Of a stretch of 64,000 nucleotides of DNA, positions 45,951 through 57,115 are shown piece after piece (the stretch's first letter is position 1; each line of letters begins with the position of its first letter). Position numbers and translations under genes: made by a program. Below the pieces are notes generated by a model. It did not search any database and was not told where the DNA came from. It worked only from the letters and a program-made list of their open reading frames with translations. The stretch is from Manduca sexta (taxonomy: Eukaryota; Arthropoda; Insecta; Lepidoptera; Sphingidae), in assembly GCF_014839805.1 (NCBI RefSeq), contig NC_051131.1, forward strand, positions 10,404,913 through 10,468,912. The letters run 5' to 3'.

Positions 45951-48399
45951 ATGGGTGACGTTGACGCAAAAAAGAGTAAAGTATCGATGATGGCCGTCAA
46001 AAGCCACTCGAAGACTCGATCCATGGCTGCCATGGGTCTGAAGTCCATGAGCAGAATGAGGGTCAGAAGAGCATCGTATGGATTCAGCAGTGTTGCCGGT
46101 TTACGACCAATCGAGAAAGCCTCAACGGTAACTTTCAATCTAATTAATCTTAATAATAAAGTCTTTTTTCCAATGAAATTCCAAAAATCGAAAGACTATC
46201 CTAAGTGTTTATACGAAAGTATAAGTCAGTAGCAAAGAATTTTTGTAACTGGTGGCAAGTATGGAACATTAAAAAAGTACCTACTATTGTAGAGCATTGA
46301 GTTATAATTACTTTAATAGACACATTATTTTGTCTGTATGGGCTAAGCAAAGGTATTCAATCCCTCTAAGATATATTTCAAATATAATTTCTGCAATATA
46401 ATAAAATATGGCACTCGTACTTATTTTCTATAAGCATGACATAAGATTAGAAAGTCATCGAAAAAGGTCATTTTTGCAGCTCGCGATAGAGTTCAAGCGG
46501 CCCCCATTGCTTTACTTAAATACTTACCAATTGAATCCGCATCCGGATGAACGTTTCCACGTGCCGTCCGTTACAAAGGCCACCAATGAACTGCTCGACG
46601 AACATTTCACTGGGCATAAATACAACGCTCAGGTACAAAGGCCTCCAATAGATACATAACTAACTATGGTAATGTATACGTGGTTTGCGAATGTTTCTCA
46701 CTTATATATACTATATAGCATCAGGGCCTTTAGCCTTTTCAGTGGTAGACAGAGGTGTTTACTGGTAGTGGTCTCGCGTATTATGTGAGGGTCCACATGG
46801 GTAGGTACTACTGCAAAGCAGTAGTGTGTAATCACTGATATGTTCCGGTTTTAAGTACATTGTAGCAAGTACTGGACATGATAAGACGTAAAATCTCATA
46901 TCTTGGGATGGCGAGCGCAGTGGAATACCAAACAATACTTTGTTATTCAAGGTGTTGGATCGTGTTTCTACTGTATATGGGTGGTTGTATCGCTTACCAC
47001 CAGGAGAACGGTAAACTCGTCTCGTCATTAAAAAACACACACACACACCCAGATGTCGTCAGCTATATTCGGTTGATTGTAATAAGGCAAAGTTTATTAT
47101 CGTTGCTTACGTATATAAGATTTGTATGTAATAATTGGGCGAGAAACAGCCAAGTTAGGTAGCTGATGGTAAGCAATAAAAGGTCAAAAGAATCGTGACT
47201 GCTTTAGAAGAATCTAGGAATGAAGTAAAGTAAGTCACCTTTTGCACTTGTCTGTTAAATAATGTTTCGACTATTAACCTGTAGACAAAACGGGCACAAA
47301 ATAGCTGAATTACTTACAAAATATCTTACATAGTTAGTGATAGAACAAAGCATATACATAGACAAGTACGCGATCATTGTATTTCATTACGCTAGGTGCA
47401 CATAAGAACCACGATGTTTTTGTATTCATTCTTATATCTATTTGCATAGTGTACAAATTAGTTTAATCTGAAATGCAGGTGCTCAACTTAAAATTATTAG
47501 CTTTTTCCAGACACTGCTAAGTTAATGGCGGAATATTTAAATCTTTAGAGACGTTATTAGCTTATAATTTAAGTATCTTCTATTTGTCGAGACAGCTCAA
47601 CGATAGTTGCGCTACTCGTGCTCATAGTCATGTTGCTTTTAATCTGATTGGAACACAATTTAATTAAGTTATCATGTAATAAAGACATAATTATTTATCG
47701 CAAATATTTTGTATAATTATAACGTTTTATCTATGGCAAAAGGCTGGTAAACAAAAAAGCTACCACAAGTATTACTATCAATACTCACACTTACAATTCT
47801 AGATCTTTGTATTTTTTAATTACAGGTTATAAGTCTCTGGCAATCCTACCAGCCATAATAAATTCATGAACAAAACTGCCAATTAACAGTCGTTTCTGTA
47901 CGATGTTGGTACCTAAAACTAGATATCCATCTACTAGGGTAACATATTCAGTTGAAGATTAGATCCATCCTAGTAATAGTACACAGAGTGTCCCAGAAAA
48001 TAGTGTCAAATGAAACATACATGGGAGTGATTCTGATACCCCAAGGGATGCTCTATCTTTGGACCTCCGTTTGTCAATATTTTCTAGGACACCCTATATA
48101 CTATTTACAGGGCCAGCTTTGTATTAAAATGTAATATTGACCAGGATAACATATCTACACAGGAGTCACCAGCAATAGCACTGCGTTTGGCCGGGGAACT
48201 GATGCGTAAAGTGAAGTTAATGGCGTTCAACAGATACAGGGTGATCACTGTGGTCACCATCGGTCAGAAGCGAGCGCAAAGCTACAACAACGCTATTAGC
48301 TTCCTTTGGGATTTCGAGAGAGACGCCTACGTCGATGTTCAGAGAGAAGAGAACACTTGTTTCATCCAGGTTACTACTTTCGGTGTTTATCTTGATTGA
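45951..48399 (+). CDS. Tctex1-domain dynein light chain (DYNLT4/5, TCTEX1D type), three exons
   Basis: Coding exons are 45951-46127 (59 codons), 46480-46632 (51) and 48163-48399 (78 plus TGA), giving 188 residues. All junctions are phase 0: ACG|gtaact, ttttgcag|CTC, CAG|gtacaa, ctacacag|GAG. Residues 1-59 are a basic, serine- and methionine-rich N-terminal extension. The core follows: LNTYQLNP (about residue 72), then a Tctex1 domain with RKVK, NRYRVITVVTIGQ, SFLWDFERDAYVD and the C-terminal TTFGVYLD. TYQL and the RVK-RYK-IGQ-WD spacing match TCTEX1D proteins, which assemble in dynein complexes, often axonemal or intraflagellar. ATG 45951 is preceded by aaaa (A at -3). Length fits DYNLT5-like proteins (about 180). 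Introns are 352 and 1530 bp, the second holding two repeats. The exact paralogue cannot be settled by eye. Confidence 0.93.
46765..47040 (+). repeat. Repeat E copy 3, in intron 2 of the dynein light chain gene
   Basis: gtgagggtccacatgggtag, actactgcaaagcagtagtg, cttgggatggcgagcgcagt, accaaacaatactttgttat and a gtatcgcttaccaccagg end with a (CA)n tail. It is the best-preserved 3' end of the family here. Frames at 46759-47046 and 46878-47162 are by-products. Confidence 0.75.
47986..48094. mobile_element. Small TIR MITE, 109 bp, in intron 2
   Basis: Terminal gagtgtcccagaaaata and the complement of tattttctaggacaccc match at 15 of 17 bases. It ends 68 bp before exon 3. The target duplication is unclear. 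Confidence 0.6.
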
Positions 48400-48646
48400 A
48401 TGAATGCGACCGAGAAAGAATGATTTTCCGTAGATAATTTTCGGTCGGTATTAACTATGGTTGATGGAATTTCTTTTTAATTAGTTGTAATTTTTGGCAC
48501 TGAACAGACCAAGATGTTCATGAAGGTGTTCAGCAAGTTTCTGTCTCATATTTTTTTGTCTTTATTGTAGTCTTATTTGTATTATTCTGTGTTAGTATTA
48601 ATCATGTATTTTATTTTAATAACTTGAGTGTGGAACAATGTATATG

Positions 48647-48652
48647 AATAAA
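48647..48652 (+). terminator. Poly(A) signal AATAAA of the dynein light chain gene
   Basis: AATAAA lies 248 nt past the stop codon, in a T-rich stretch, on the same strand. It is the first canonical hexamer after the stop that I noticed. Confidence 0.7.
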
Positions 48653-48754
48653 GTTTTGACCTTTTAATTTGTAAAATATTTTCCAAATAATGGCTTGTTT
48701 ACTTACTATTAGCTGAATGAAATAGAAAAAGATATACATATATATTCACATCAC

Positions 48755-48860
48755 ACTAATATTCCTTTTCAGGGGTAGTTAGAGGTGCAACATACACACA
48801 TTTCGTCAGCTATGTTAGACCCTTTGTATAGGGGGTGGGTCTATTGCCATTTTGGAAATA
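48755..48860 (-). mobile_element. SINE-B remnant
   Basis: cacatcacactaatattcc, ttcaggggtagttagaggtg and gggtctattgccattttgg follow the family order with many changes. Confidence 0.4.
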
Positions 48861-50525
48861 GTAGTGTCACATATCCTATTTTTCTAACCTTGTTTCTAAG
48901 CTTTCGACTAATTATCATGAAAAAAAAAACGATCCAATTACTAAACATAAAGAAATCCAAATTCATTATTCCGTTGTCTATAATGCCTCCATAAGTCAGT
49001 TTACCTAACGAATGCTTGCGACGTAGCTTTGACAATCTAGATATGGAGATTATGCTTCCCTTTGTGAGGCGGTGCGGAGTGCGGGATGAACAAATGACAT
49101 TTAAAGAGTGAAATGTCTAAGGTAAGCCAGTTTGTCGACTGAGTACACATGGATTGTCTGTGATAAGTAAATTCTCTTGTTATTCGAAGTCAAAGGAAGC
49201 GGGTAACGTTAGCGTGAAAGTTTTCGATTAGATAACCAGGCTTAGCTATAAGTTAATAGTTTGAGGGAGGTAGTTATTTTTTTCGAAAGATTGGTTTCTG
49301 TCTTAATAATAGGTACTACATTCGTGTTATTATATTCATAAGAAATAGCTGATACCACAAATTTCGGAGACATTAATTTCGAGAACAGTGTAGTTTGTAC
49401 TCGTAATTTGTCTTTATGTCAAAACCCAGGTATAATATGACGATTTAATGTATATTAAACTAATCATAAGCATACATCGTAGTGTTAAATTCCAGACGCT
49501 TACTCAAAGGCTCCGAATGCTGACGACTTGAAACATTAAATTCGACGTACTCTTAGCACGCTCCATTTTTATTTAGTTGCGTTTTAAATTCGTACCAGAT
49601 TTTCAGAGATTCGACCCCGATATTTGATTTAAATACGTAAAATATCAATTCATCTCGAAGGAAATTAAAGTAACTTAATATTTAAATGGCATTCGACCAT
49701 GGAATAAATTGAAAGACCGCCGATTCTTTGAATTCGCTCGAGGTTGTTTAGGAGACTTTTCAATTTGTTATGATAAATTACGGATTCGAATTACAAAATT
49801 TGATATAGCTAAATTTTAATATATCTTCACGTTCAATCTGTTTTTTTTTTCTCATGCAATAATTTTAAATTTAAATTTCTCAAAGATTTATACCAAATCA
49901 TGATATTTTGGAAGAGCCGGTAGGGGTCGACTTCGAATGTCAGATATCTGACATTATTCGTAACGGCCAAGTCAAAAGTATTCGCCGGTTCTATGAAAGT
50001 TCTATCCATCCAAACAACTCTCCAACAAACAAACGATTCTAAAAATATATATTCACGTAAAAAATATGAAAAATTCGCAAACTATAACTATAGCTGGAAT
50101 TTTTTTTAAAATACAAAAGGCAATGCAACTGGTCACAAATACCATTAGCTGAGATGATTGCCCGTACAACGTACTTATCGTTAGTGTTTGCACGTGAACA
50201 TACGAGTATGCACGGACACGTTCCGCCGCGTTTTAACTTTTTATCGCAACTGACGAAGGTAATATTCATACGATCGTATCGAAACAGCTCAAATTAAAAA
50301 CAAACACGAGAACGGTTCGAGGGTTCAATAGTTTCGTCATTGAAATTTTATTTTAATAAGATGAACAGTGAATAAATATGCTGTGCATTCATAAGTGACG
50401 TTGACGTTCGCTGAGTAGAAAGCGAGGTTTATGACATTATACCTACAATCGTACACGTTAAAGGCTATTATAACTTCGTCAAGTAACCGCATAAGGAATA
50501 TTATGGTATATACAGACTTTTATAC
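48861..50525. other. No gene recognised; one perfect 20-bp palindrome
   Basis: aatgtcagatatctgacatt at 49936-49955 is self-complementary. Frames at 48785-48994, 48841-49035 and 50039-50269 are unsupported. Confidence 0.4.
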
Positions 50526-50531
50526 CGTAAG

Positions 50532-50840
50532 CGGCGATAAGCTAGTTGAGTGTGGAACGCACTATCGAATGTCCGCAGGTTCAAAACCCAAGGGCACACA
50601 CCTGATTTTTCTTAAATTATGTGTGTATCGTTGTGAATTATTACTTGCTTTGACGGTGAAGGAAACCATCGTGAGATAATTTGCATACCTGAGAAGTTTA
50701 TAGGAATTTTGAGGGTTTGTGAAGTGTACCAACCCGCACCAGGCCAGCGTGGTGGACTAAGACCTAATCCCAATCAGTAGTGGAGGAGGCTCATGCCCCG
50801 TAGTAAGACAGAATATAATACAGGGCTAATTTTATTATTA
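50532..50840 (+). mobile_element. SINE-A copy 4
   Basis: Head gcggcgataagctagttgag and box B-like caggttcaaaaccc; body ggccagcgtggtggactaag; tail gggctaattttattatta. The 82-codon frame at 50431-50679 overlaps it. Confidence 0.85.
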
Positions 50841-51370
50841 TATGCAGACTTACATAAGATAGATGATGTAGAAGACGATGAACCTGTTATGAAATGAGTG
50901 GACGCGTATTCCATCTTTGCATGGAAAAATTGATTATTTGATATTTATTCATGCTGTGAAACTAAAAACACACGCCATTGACTTCTGATGAAAGACTTGT
51001 AACAAAAATGTATTTCAGTGGATTTTTGTACTCATATTTTAAATATTTACCGATCTAAAGCACCAAACATTTACTTTCCTTGCCCGCGTCAATAACTTAA
51101 ACAAGAACTAATATACCACGGTTGAATTTCAGAATGTCGGATATCGGTGCACGAAACATTTGCATGCGCAATATTCAAACTAAAACAATACCGACTAGAC
51201 GAAGCTGCCATAAATACTTGGAACTAAATAACAAAATACAAACGTTTGATTAAAATTCTTATTGTATTTCATAGTAATGAGGAGACTCGATAAAAGGGAT
51301 AGACTGAAATGGATAACTAGGAATAAACTATAAGATCTAGATCTACAATGATTGCAGTTGGTAGCAGTGT
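50841..51370. other. No gene recognised
   Basis: Nothing supportable. Confidence 0.4.
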
Positions 51371-51664
51371 TCATATTACGTTTCGTACGGGCAAGAGGAT
51401 TACTGGGATCTAATTAAATAATATTCGCTTCTTATATAATGTAGGGATATTTGAATTTGTTTTCCGCCCCTATATCTATATTGTTCGGCAAATCACAGGC
51501 ACTTTTATTAGCATCGTTCGTATTGCGTTTTGTAACATCAGAAGGATTACACACTGAAATCTAATTAAAATATTTTTCTCTTCTTATTTAATGGAGAAAT
51601 ATTTAAATTTCTTTTCCTCCCCTAAATAGATCGGCAAATCACAGCCACTTCTTCTATCATCGTT
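51371..51664 (+). repeat. Diverged tandem duplication, about 146-bp unit
   Basis: 51371-51518 and 51519-51664 align end to end. Shared blocks are aggatta, atctaattaaa, cttcttat, tcggcaaatcacag and atcgtt. Confidence 0.8.
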
Positions 51665-52715
51665 AATAAACACAAGCAATTTAAGTCGGTTAAATTTCTC
51701 CACTTACGAAAAAGGTTCGGCCATTTTAAATATAAGCTTGGAGAAATAGACAGAATTAAAATGTTCCTTTTTAAGTGATACCGTATGCATTATCATGAGC
51801 GAAAAGCCTTTATTTGACTTCAAACATTTATGTACAGCTTTAATTTTATTAAATAAACACTTTATTAATATTTTTTTATGGTTTAAAACACAATGCTACA
51901 AAACGCATTTTCTAAATGTAATCTTTCTTTAATTAACTCTTAGTATGAGGCAGGGGCGTGTTTTAAGTGCCGATTAAGATGCCCTTAGAGGTTGTTATGA
52001 CCGTCATAATCATTAAATTTTCTTACGTAATGGCTATGACACTATATTTAGCTTTATTTTATGTGATATTCCACATGCAGCAAAAGAAACAATTATTATT
52101 ATTTATTCTACGGATTTTGTCGCGGTTATAATATATAAAATTCGTAAAATAGTTTTATTTCAATTTACTTTAGATGATATATTATTAAAAGTATTCTTCT
52201 AAATACAAAGTCCATTAGTCAATGTAGGTAATTGTACAGGCAATAAGTAGCTTTGGTGATAAAGATTTAAAATTCCCGGTAGGTATGACCAAACAGCTAA
52301 GGCCTCAGATTACGCCACAGCTAATAAAGAAAATAAAATCTCGACGGAACGTGGTCAATCTCCTAGCAAAGCCTATAAGTGCATAAGAAATAAAACTATC
52401 CATGACCTTGCCACAGTTCAGGTTATCACATGTTCGCCATTACAACACAATTACTATTACTTGTGTAATACCAACGATTTATTGAAGAATTTTTATTGTT
52501 TTAATTCTTTTTCCACTTATCTCGCTTCTTTTGTAACCTACGTTTGATATTACGAGCCATAAAAAAGGTTACGCATTTTAAAAAATATATTACAATATGC
52601 TGAAAATAATGAGAAAATACGAATTTCATAACCATTATAATTGAACAAGTAAGTGTGCAGTGGAATACGCAAATAAGATTCCTTTGTGAGATTCATGAAA
52701 ATACAGCCCCAAGAG
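51665..52715. other. AT-rich DNA with one collapsed MITE-1 copy
   Basis: 52106-52173 retains both MITE-1 inner arms (tacggattttgtcgcggtta and aaaatagttttatttcaat) with almost all of the core deleted. Nothing else was recognised. Confidence 0.45.
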
Positions 52716-52717
52716 AA

Positions 52718-52920
52718 ATTACGCGGCGCGGTGGTCCAGTTACTGGTCTAAGAAAGGCATTTGTGGATGCGATTCTTGCTGATAAATGCTCGCAATGAAT
52801 GCCTCAGGTAGCAGTCCTATAGGGTAAAGTTCTTAATAGCGGATAATGTTAAATTATCTTGCTGTGCTACAGTGGCGATGGGTGAAATTTCTGAAAGGGA
52901 CCCCGACATAACATATACCT
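52718..52920 (+). repeat. Possible SINE-like remnant
   Basis: ggcgcggtggtccagttactgg resembles a tRNA-like box A start, and gtggatgcgattctt a weak box B. The tail is undefined. Confidence 0.25.
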
Positions 52921-53019
52921 AGGTACTACTAATATTTTTACAGTAAACGTTTTATTAGCAAAATAATTACAGAATACAATTTTAGACATTTTTTGACAAC
53001 GTCCAACCAGAGAGAATAA

Positions 53020-53225
53020 TAGAATAGTTGCCGCGTGAAATATCTACTCTTCTGCCAGCCTGTCCGCGTAGCCGAATACTTCCGGAAACGCCCGATGTCA
53101 TTGCCTAGGATAGCGGCGCGTAACAAATCGTTCAATATAATTAAGTTTGATATAAATTATGAAAGGGAAGCCGACAGAAATCGCGTTATATGGACCCTTC
53201 GCCACTACTGTACTATAAGGATAAT
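53020..53225. repeat. Possible dispersed repeat in a GC-richer patch
   Basis: The block tccgcgtagccgaatacttc with gatgtcattgcctaggatag looks like a known lepidopteran repeat from memory. It is open in both directions (53035-53238 and 52938-53135) with no domain. Confidence 0.3.
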
Positions 53226-53259
53226 TAGTATATCGTGATAGTAACAACTAATTTCATTT

Positions 53260-53435
53260 AGTGCTAAATTTTTAATTGGCTGAAATTATCCATCATATAA
53301 TTTGAGAACTAAATAAAGAAGCCAAACAATTTGCATTTTTTTTATATAGTGCTGATTTTTTAATCGTCTGAAATTATCCATCACATAAATTGAACACTGA
53401 ATAAAGAAGCCAAACAATTCGCATTTTTTCTATTG
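53260..53435 (+). repeat. Tandem duplication, 88-bp unit
   Basis: Copies at 53260-53347 and 53348-53435 share gaaattatccatca, aataaagaagccaaacaatt and gcattttt. They are nearly identical apart from scattered substitutions. Confidence 0.9.
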
Positions 53436-55065
53436 TATTTCATACTATAAATAACCTTTCCATAATTGAAAAAAATGCCCTAATAATAATTATCAGTCGA
53501 ATTCGAAATAATTTTGATTATTGACAACGCCATGCAGATAATGTTTCGAAAACAATACATTTGTATGATTTATGATCTTTTTCCAAACAATATCGACCCC
53601 GTTAGGTCTTGTCTTGACTGAGATTTATTATTTTATTTGGACAATAAATTAAATATCTATGACAAGGGTTTTGATAAATTCATTCGGCGGAATGTTGTCT
53701 TACAAATTGATATAAATGGTTTACTTGTTACGTAGAAAATGGACGCGAGTTGTGTCAATGTGAAGTTGACTGAATCGATGGGTTGTTTGATTAAACTGAA
53801 GTTTTTTATTGCTTATGTAAAGGTTGTCGGTTCGTCCTTATGAACCATGGGGGGTAGGTCATGCCTTTACTAAGGTTTATGTGTAAAAAATTAGTTGTTA
53901 ATGGATTAAAATCAATTTACGAAATTATTTTAATCATATTTAATATACGTGCAGGTTATATTCGTTACCTAAGATATTAGATATTGAGTCTTGTTATGCC
54001 TAGTAATGACACTGGCTAGAATGCTTTTCAAATTAAAATAACAGTGCGTGCACCATTGTGAACCATTGTTCCAGGTACCTGATACACATTACGGTAGATA
54101 GACATACATATATACATTATACATAGTACCACGCGTCTATCCTATAAGGATAGGTAGATAGACTGCCAACTTAACAAACTCGTTAACCACTGAAATGGTT
54201 TTTATGGAATTTGCTACGCAGCTAACTTAAATCTGACATTAGCATAATATAGTGATTTTATACTGAAAGTCACAATGAGAATTTAATTCTATGTAGGGCT
54301 TTCACGCAGCGCCACGAGCAAAAACAAATAACAAATAAATAAAAGATACTAATCATAACAAACAAGAAGCTAATCAAACTAATCATAACAAAACGAGAGG
54401 TCGCCCAACCGCACGTGACAAGTTCAATGTTAAGCATCGACTCAAATTAAAAACTAAAGAGCATCAGTCACGAAGAGTGCTTGACGCGGATATAGGTCAA
54501 CAGCACTGTTGAACTGAATTTACGATTTTATGCTGTTAACGCCTCAGTGGGGATACAAACATGCCTCGGAAACAGCTGATGGATGGGTTTTTATGAGTTT
54601 ATGGTGCATATTTGAATTTACCTACCTACTGGATTGGGTTTGCTTATCTGAATAGTTATTGCAGTTTTTATGGCTAGCGTTATGGTATTGTGGTTAGCAA
54701 AATATTATTCCAAGGTAATTACGGATTAAAATACATGATCTCTCAAGGTTACTAGGGTTGTAGTGTCCAACAATACTTATGGGTATTGAAAGAGATTACC
54801 TTTAAGCGGGCAATTTGATTATCTTGTTATTTAGTTTTTTTAATATTAATTATTTGCCGGTGTTATTTACATCTATTGTGCATGATCTGTAATCATTGAT
54901 TTTTTTATAAATCTCAAAAAATTGCTTCCGATTGATTCGAATTGAATGTTTAATTCGTGATAATTTCAAAACACGATGCTCTATATATTAAACTAAAGTT
55001 AGTATTAATGTCCAAACATTTTCTGATTTGTATTATTTGGCTGTATAAAGTTTTATATATTTGAA
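53436..55065. other. No gene recognised
   Basis: Nothing supportable. Confidence 0.4.
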
Positions 55066-55069
55066 TAGC

Positions 55070-55500
55070 TTTCGCCTACTGATCGGCCCGTGTGATAAAG
55101 TTTTTCCGGGATAAAAAATAGCTTATAGGCATAGCATTCATGAGTAATATAGCTTCCTATTAGTGAACAATATTTCAAAATTAGTTTAATAGTTCCTGAG
55201 ATCAGCGGGTTCCAACCAGTGCCGGATTTATATTTTTTATGAGTGTAGGCCACTTTATTTCCGCCGCCCGATGCAGGTAGGTTTCTAAAATACTTAATAA
55301 TTTTCCAATAGTTTGTATTATGGAAGGCACTAAAGTTAAAAATAAACGAATGATTAATTAAATCGAGTGAGCGTCCTCTAATGTCTGCCGCCCCTAAGAG
55401 GCTGCCGCCCCTAGGCCGCGGCATATACGGCCTATTTACAAATCCAGGACTGGTTCTAACAAACAAACTCTTCAGCTATATATATAAGTATAGATGTAAT
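55070..55500 (-). mobile_element. Helitron-like element interrupted by a hAT MITE
   Basis: The minus strand starts atctatacttatatatatag near 55495 and resumes after the insertion as cgctgatctcaggaactatt. It continues to ttttttatcccggaaaaact and ends ggcgaaagcta near 55070. This matches short insect Helitron-like copies, although the 3' CTRR is degraded. The 137-codon frame at 55053-55466 crosses both elements and is not a gene. Confidence 0.55.
55217..55452. mobile_element. hAT-type MITE, 236 bp, nested
   Basis: Termini CAGTGCCGGATTT and AAATCCAGGACTG are imperfect inverted repeats. Flanking 8-bp duplications are gttccaac (55209-55216) and gttctaac (55453-55460), 7 of 8 identical. CAGNGCCGG termini with 8-bp duplications are hAT hallmarks. 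No ORF. Confidence 0.8.
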
Positions 55501-56410
55501 TAGACCTGCTGTCTATTCATGTGTGACACTTACAGTGTCCCAGACAGCGAAATAACTATGACCCGACTTAATGGAGCTCGTACGTTACATTATTGTTAAT
55601 TAATTAAATTATTGTCTTCTTTCTTGTTACATTTATTTGATGATAATAATTTCTGTTCTAGTTACGAAATGTAATTACGTTTGACAAATTACTATGTCAT
55701 GTTTTGTTGTCTCGAATCTTTGTTTTGGTGTTATTGTATATCAAATTCTTAAAAAGTATAGAAAAATTCAATACTGTATATAAAATAATAGAAACTATTT
55801 TTATAGATAATTTAAATTTTAAAGATAGTCTAGAATATGAAAAATCAGTAATTTATTATTAGTAAGATAACAGTTTTAATAACAGAAAACATATCTTATT
55901 TTCTTCTCACCAAAGAACTGCTTGCGCAGAATAATAGTTGTTATATTGTTAGTTATTTAATAATAATATAGTTAACAAATAAGAAAAACATCAAAGTATG
56001 TAACAATAACAAATGTGAGGGGGATCAATGATTGTTATCATCATTTATAACTTTTAAAACCTGAGTTCGAAAAGCTGCCAATGAGTCGCTAAATATATCT
56101 ATAGACTGGCCGAGAGAATTGTAAGTTCGAGACAATGTGGGTATTGCCGAATTATATTTGAGATTAGTTCTAGTTAGTGGTGGACACAACAGACAAACAA
56201 TTATTGAATTATCTAGTCCCGTGAAACATTTGAAGGCCTTCTTCCTGCAGTTAATACGATTTTGTATGCTCGTACACGTGTGCGACACGCGCCGTTTGCC
56301 AATTTCGCACGAGCGGAGACGAGCGTGTAACATACGAGCCGCAAATCTCAATCATCTATCCGTGTAAAATTTCTCTGTGCAAGAAAATGCGAAACGTGCA
56401 TATGAGGTAA
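55501..56410. other. No gene supported
   Basis: Overlapping frames on both strands at 56025-56351 (minus) and 56137-56367 (plus) lie in a GC-richer patch. I recognise neither. Confidence 0.4.
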
Positions 56411-56524
56411 TCATAGATCAAATACGAGCTTTGGAAACTGCAAATAGCCGTAATCTGTAACCACCACAAAGGCGGCGAGGATAGTTGCTAAGCAAGAACA
56501 CCACATTACTGCAACTTGCATCAT
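56411..56524 (-). CDS. Unproven 37-codon ORF with a signal-peptide-like N-terminus
   Basis: The minus-strand ATG (56522-56524, with a second ATG directly after) has A at -3. The translation runs MMQVAVMWCSCLATILAAF with more hydrophobic residues, then TDYGYLQFPK, and stops at 56411. The N-terminus looks like a secretion signal or membrane segment. It could be a first coding exon, but the only downstream GT (gtattt) is a weak donor. I do not recognise a family. Confidence 0.2.
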   Translation of the reverse strand: MMQVAVMWCSCLATILAAFVVVTDYGYLQFPKLVFDL

Positions 56525-57030
56525 TTTATTCCAACGTAATCGTATAAGGGTGTGACCATAAAGATGTAGATGGCATAAGTTATATGGTACGCTAAAATCG
56601 TTATTACTTTTATAATAATGTTTTACTAGAAAATCCAGAATATACTTAGAATCTGTTTTAAAGATTTATTACAATTAAATACTTTATTTATCACGTATGT
56701 GAACAAAGTTGCATTTACGATACGTCAAAACAATGTATAAGAATAAGTATTATTATTTCTAAATAACAATGAAAATTACTTATACAGCTATGGACATTTT
56801 AAATTATGGATATTTATAAGGAATACAAGGTACAAACCAAAATAGCCAGCTCGGGCTGGCAGGTAGGGAGAAATAAAAGGATAACACGTCGCGATCCTCA
56901 CCGGTGAGGACATGAACCCTAGCCTAGCTAACCAGCCTTTTAGCTAGGTAATGACTACCCGAAGAAGAAAGACAGAAAGAAACTCTCAATTGTATTTGAT
57001 TTTGAAATTTCAAATAGTTTTTTGTTTTTT
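56525..57030. other. No gene recognised
   Basis: Nothing supportable. A poly(T) run lies at about 57010-57035. Confidence 0.4.
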
Positions 57031-57034
57031 TTTT

Positions 57035-57115
57035 GGCCTATTCCCTCTCAGTAGTAGGGGAGGCCCGTGCCCAACAGTGGGACAGTATATAATACAAGGC
57101 TGATATTATATAAAT
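57035..57115 (+). mobile_element. SINE-A 3' fragment
   Basis: ggcctattccctctcagtag, ggaggcccgtgcccaacagt and tataatacaaggctgatatt are the 3' third of the family. The 5' part is absent. Confidence 0.75.

Noticed and set aside
55053..55466. 137-codon minus-strand frame
   Set aside because: It runs across the hAT MITE and its Helitron-like host, so it is a chance frame through two repeats.
56025..56351. 108-codon minus-strand frame, arginine and cysteine rich at the start
   Set aside because: I considered a small secreted cysteine-rich peptide. The translation lacks a signal peptide and a consistent cysteine pattern. The acceptor just upstream (ttcttgcacag) leads into stops in all three phases.
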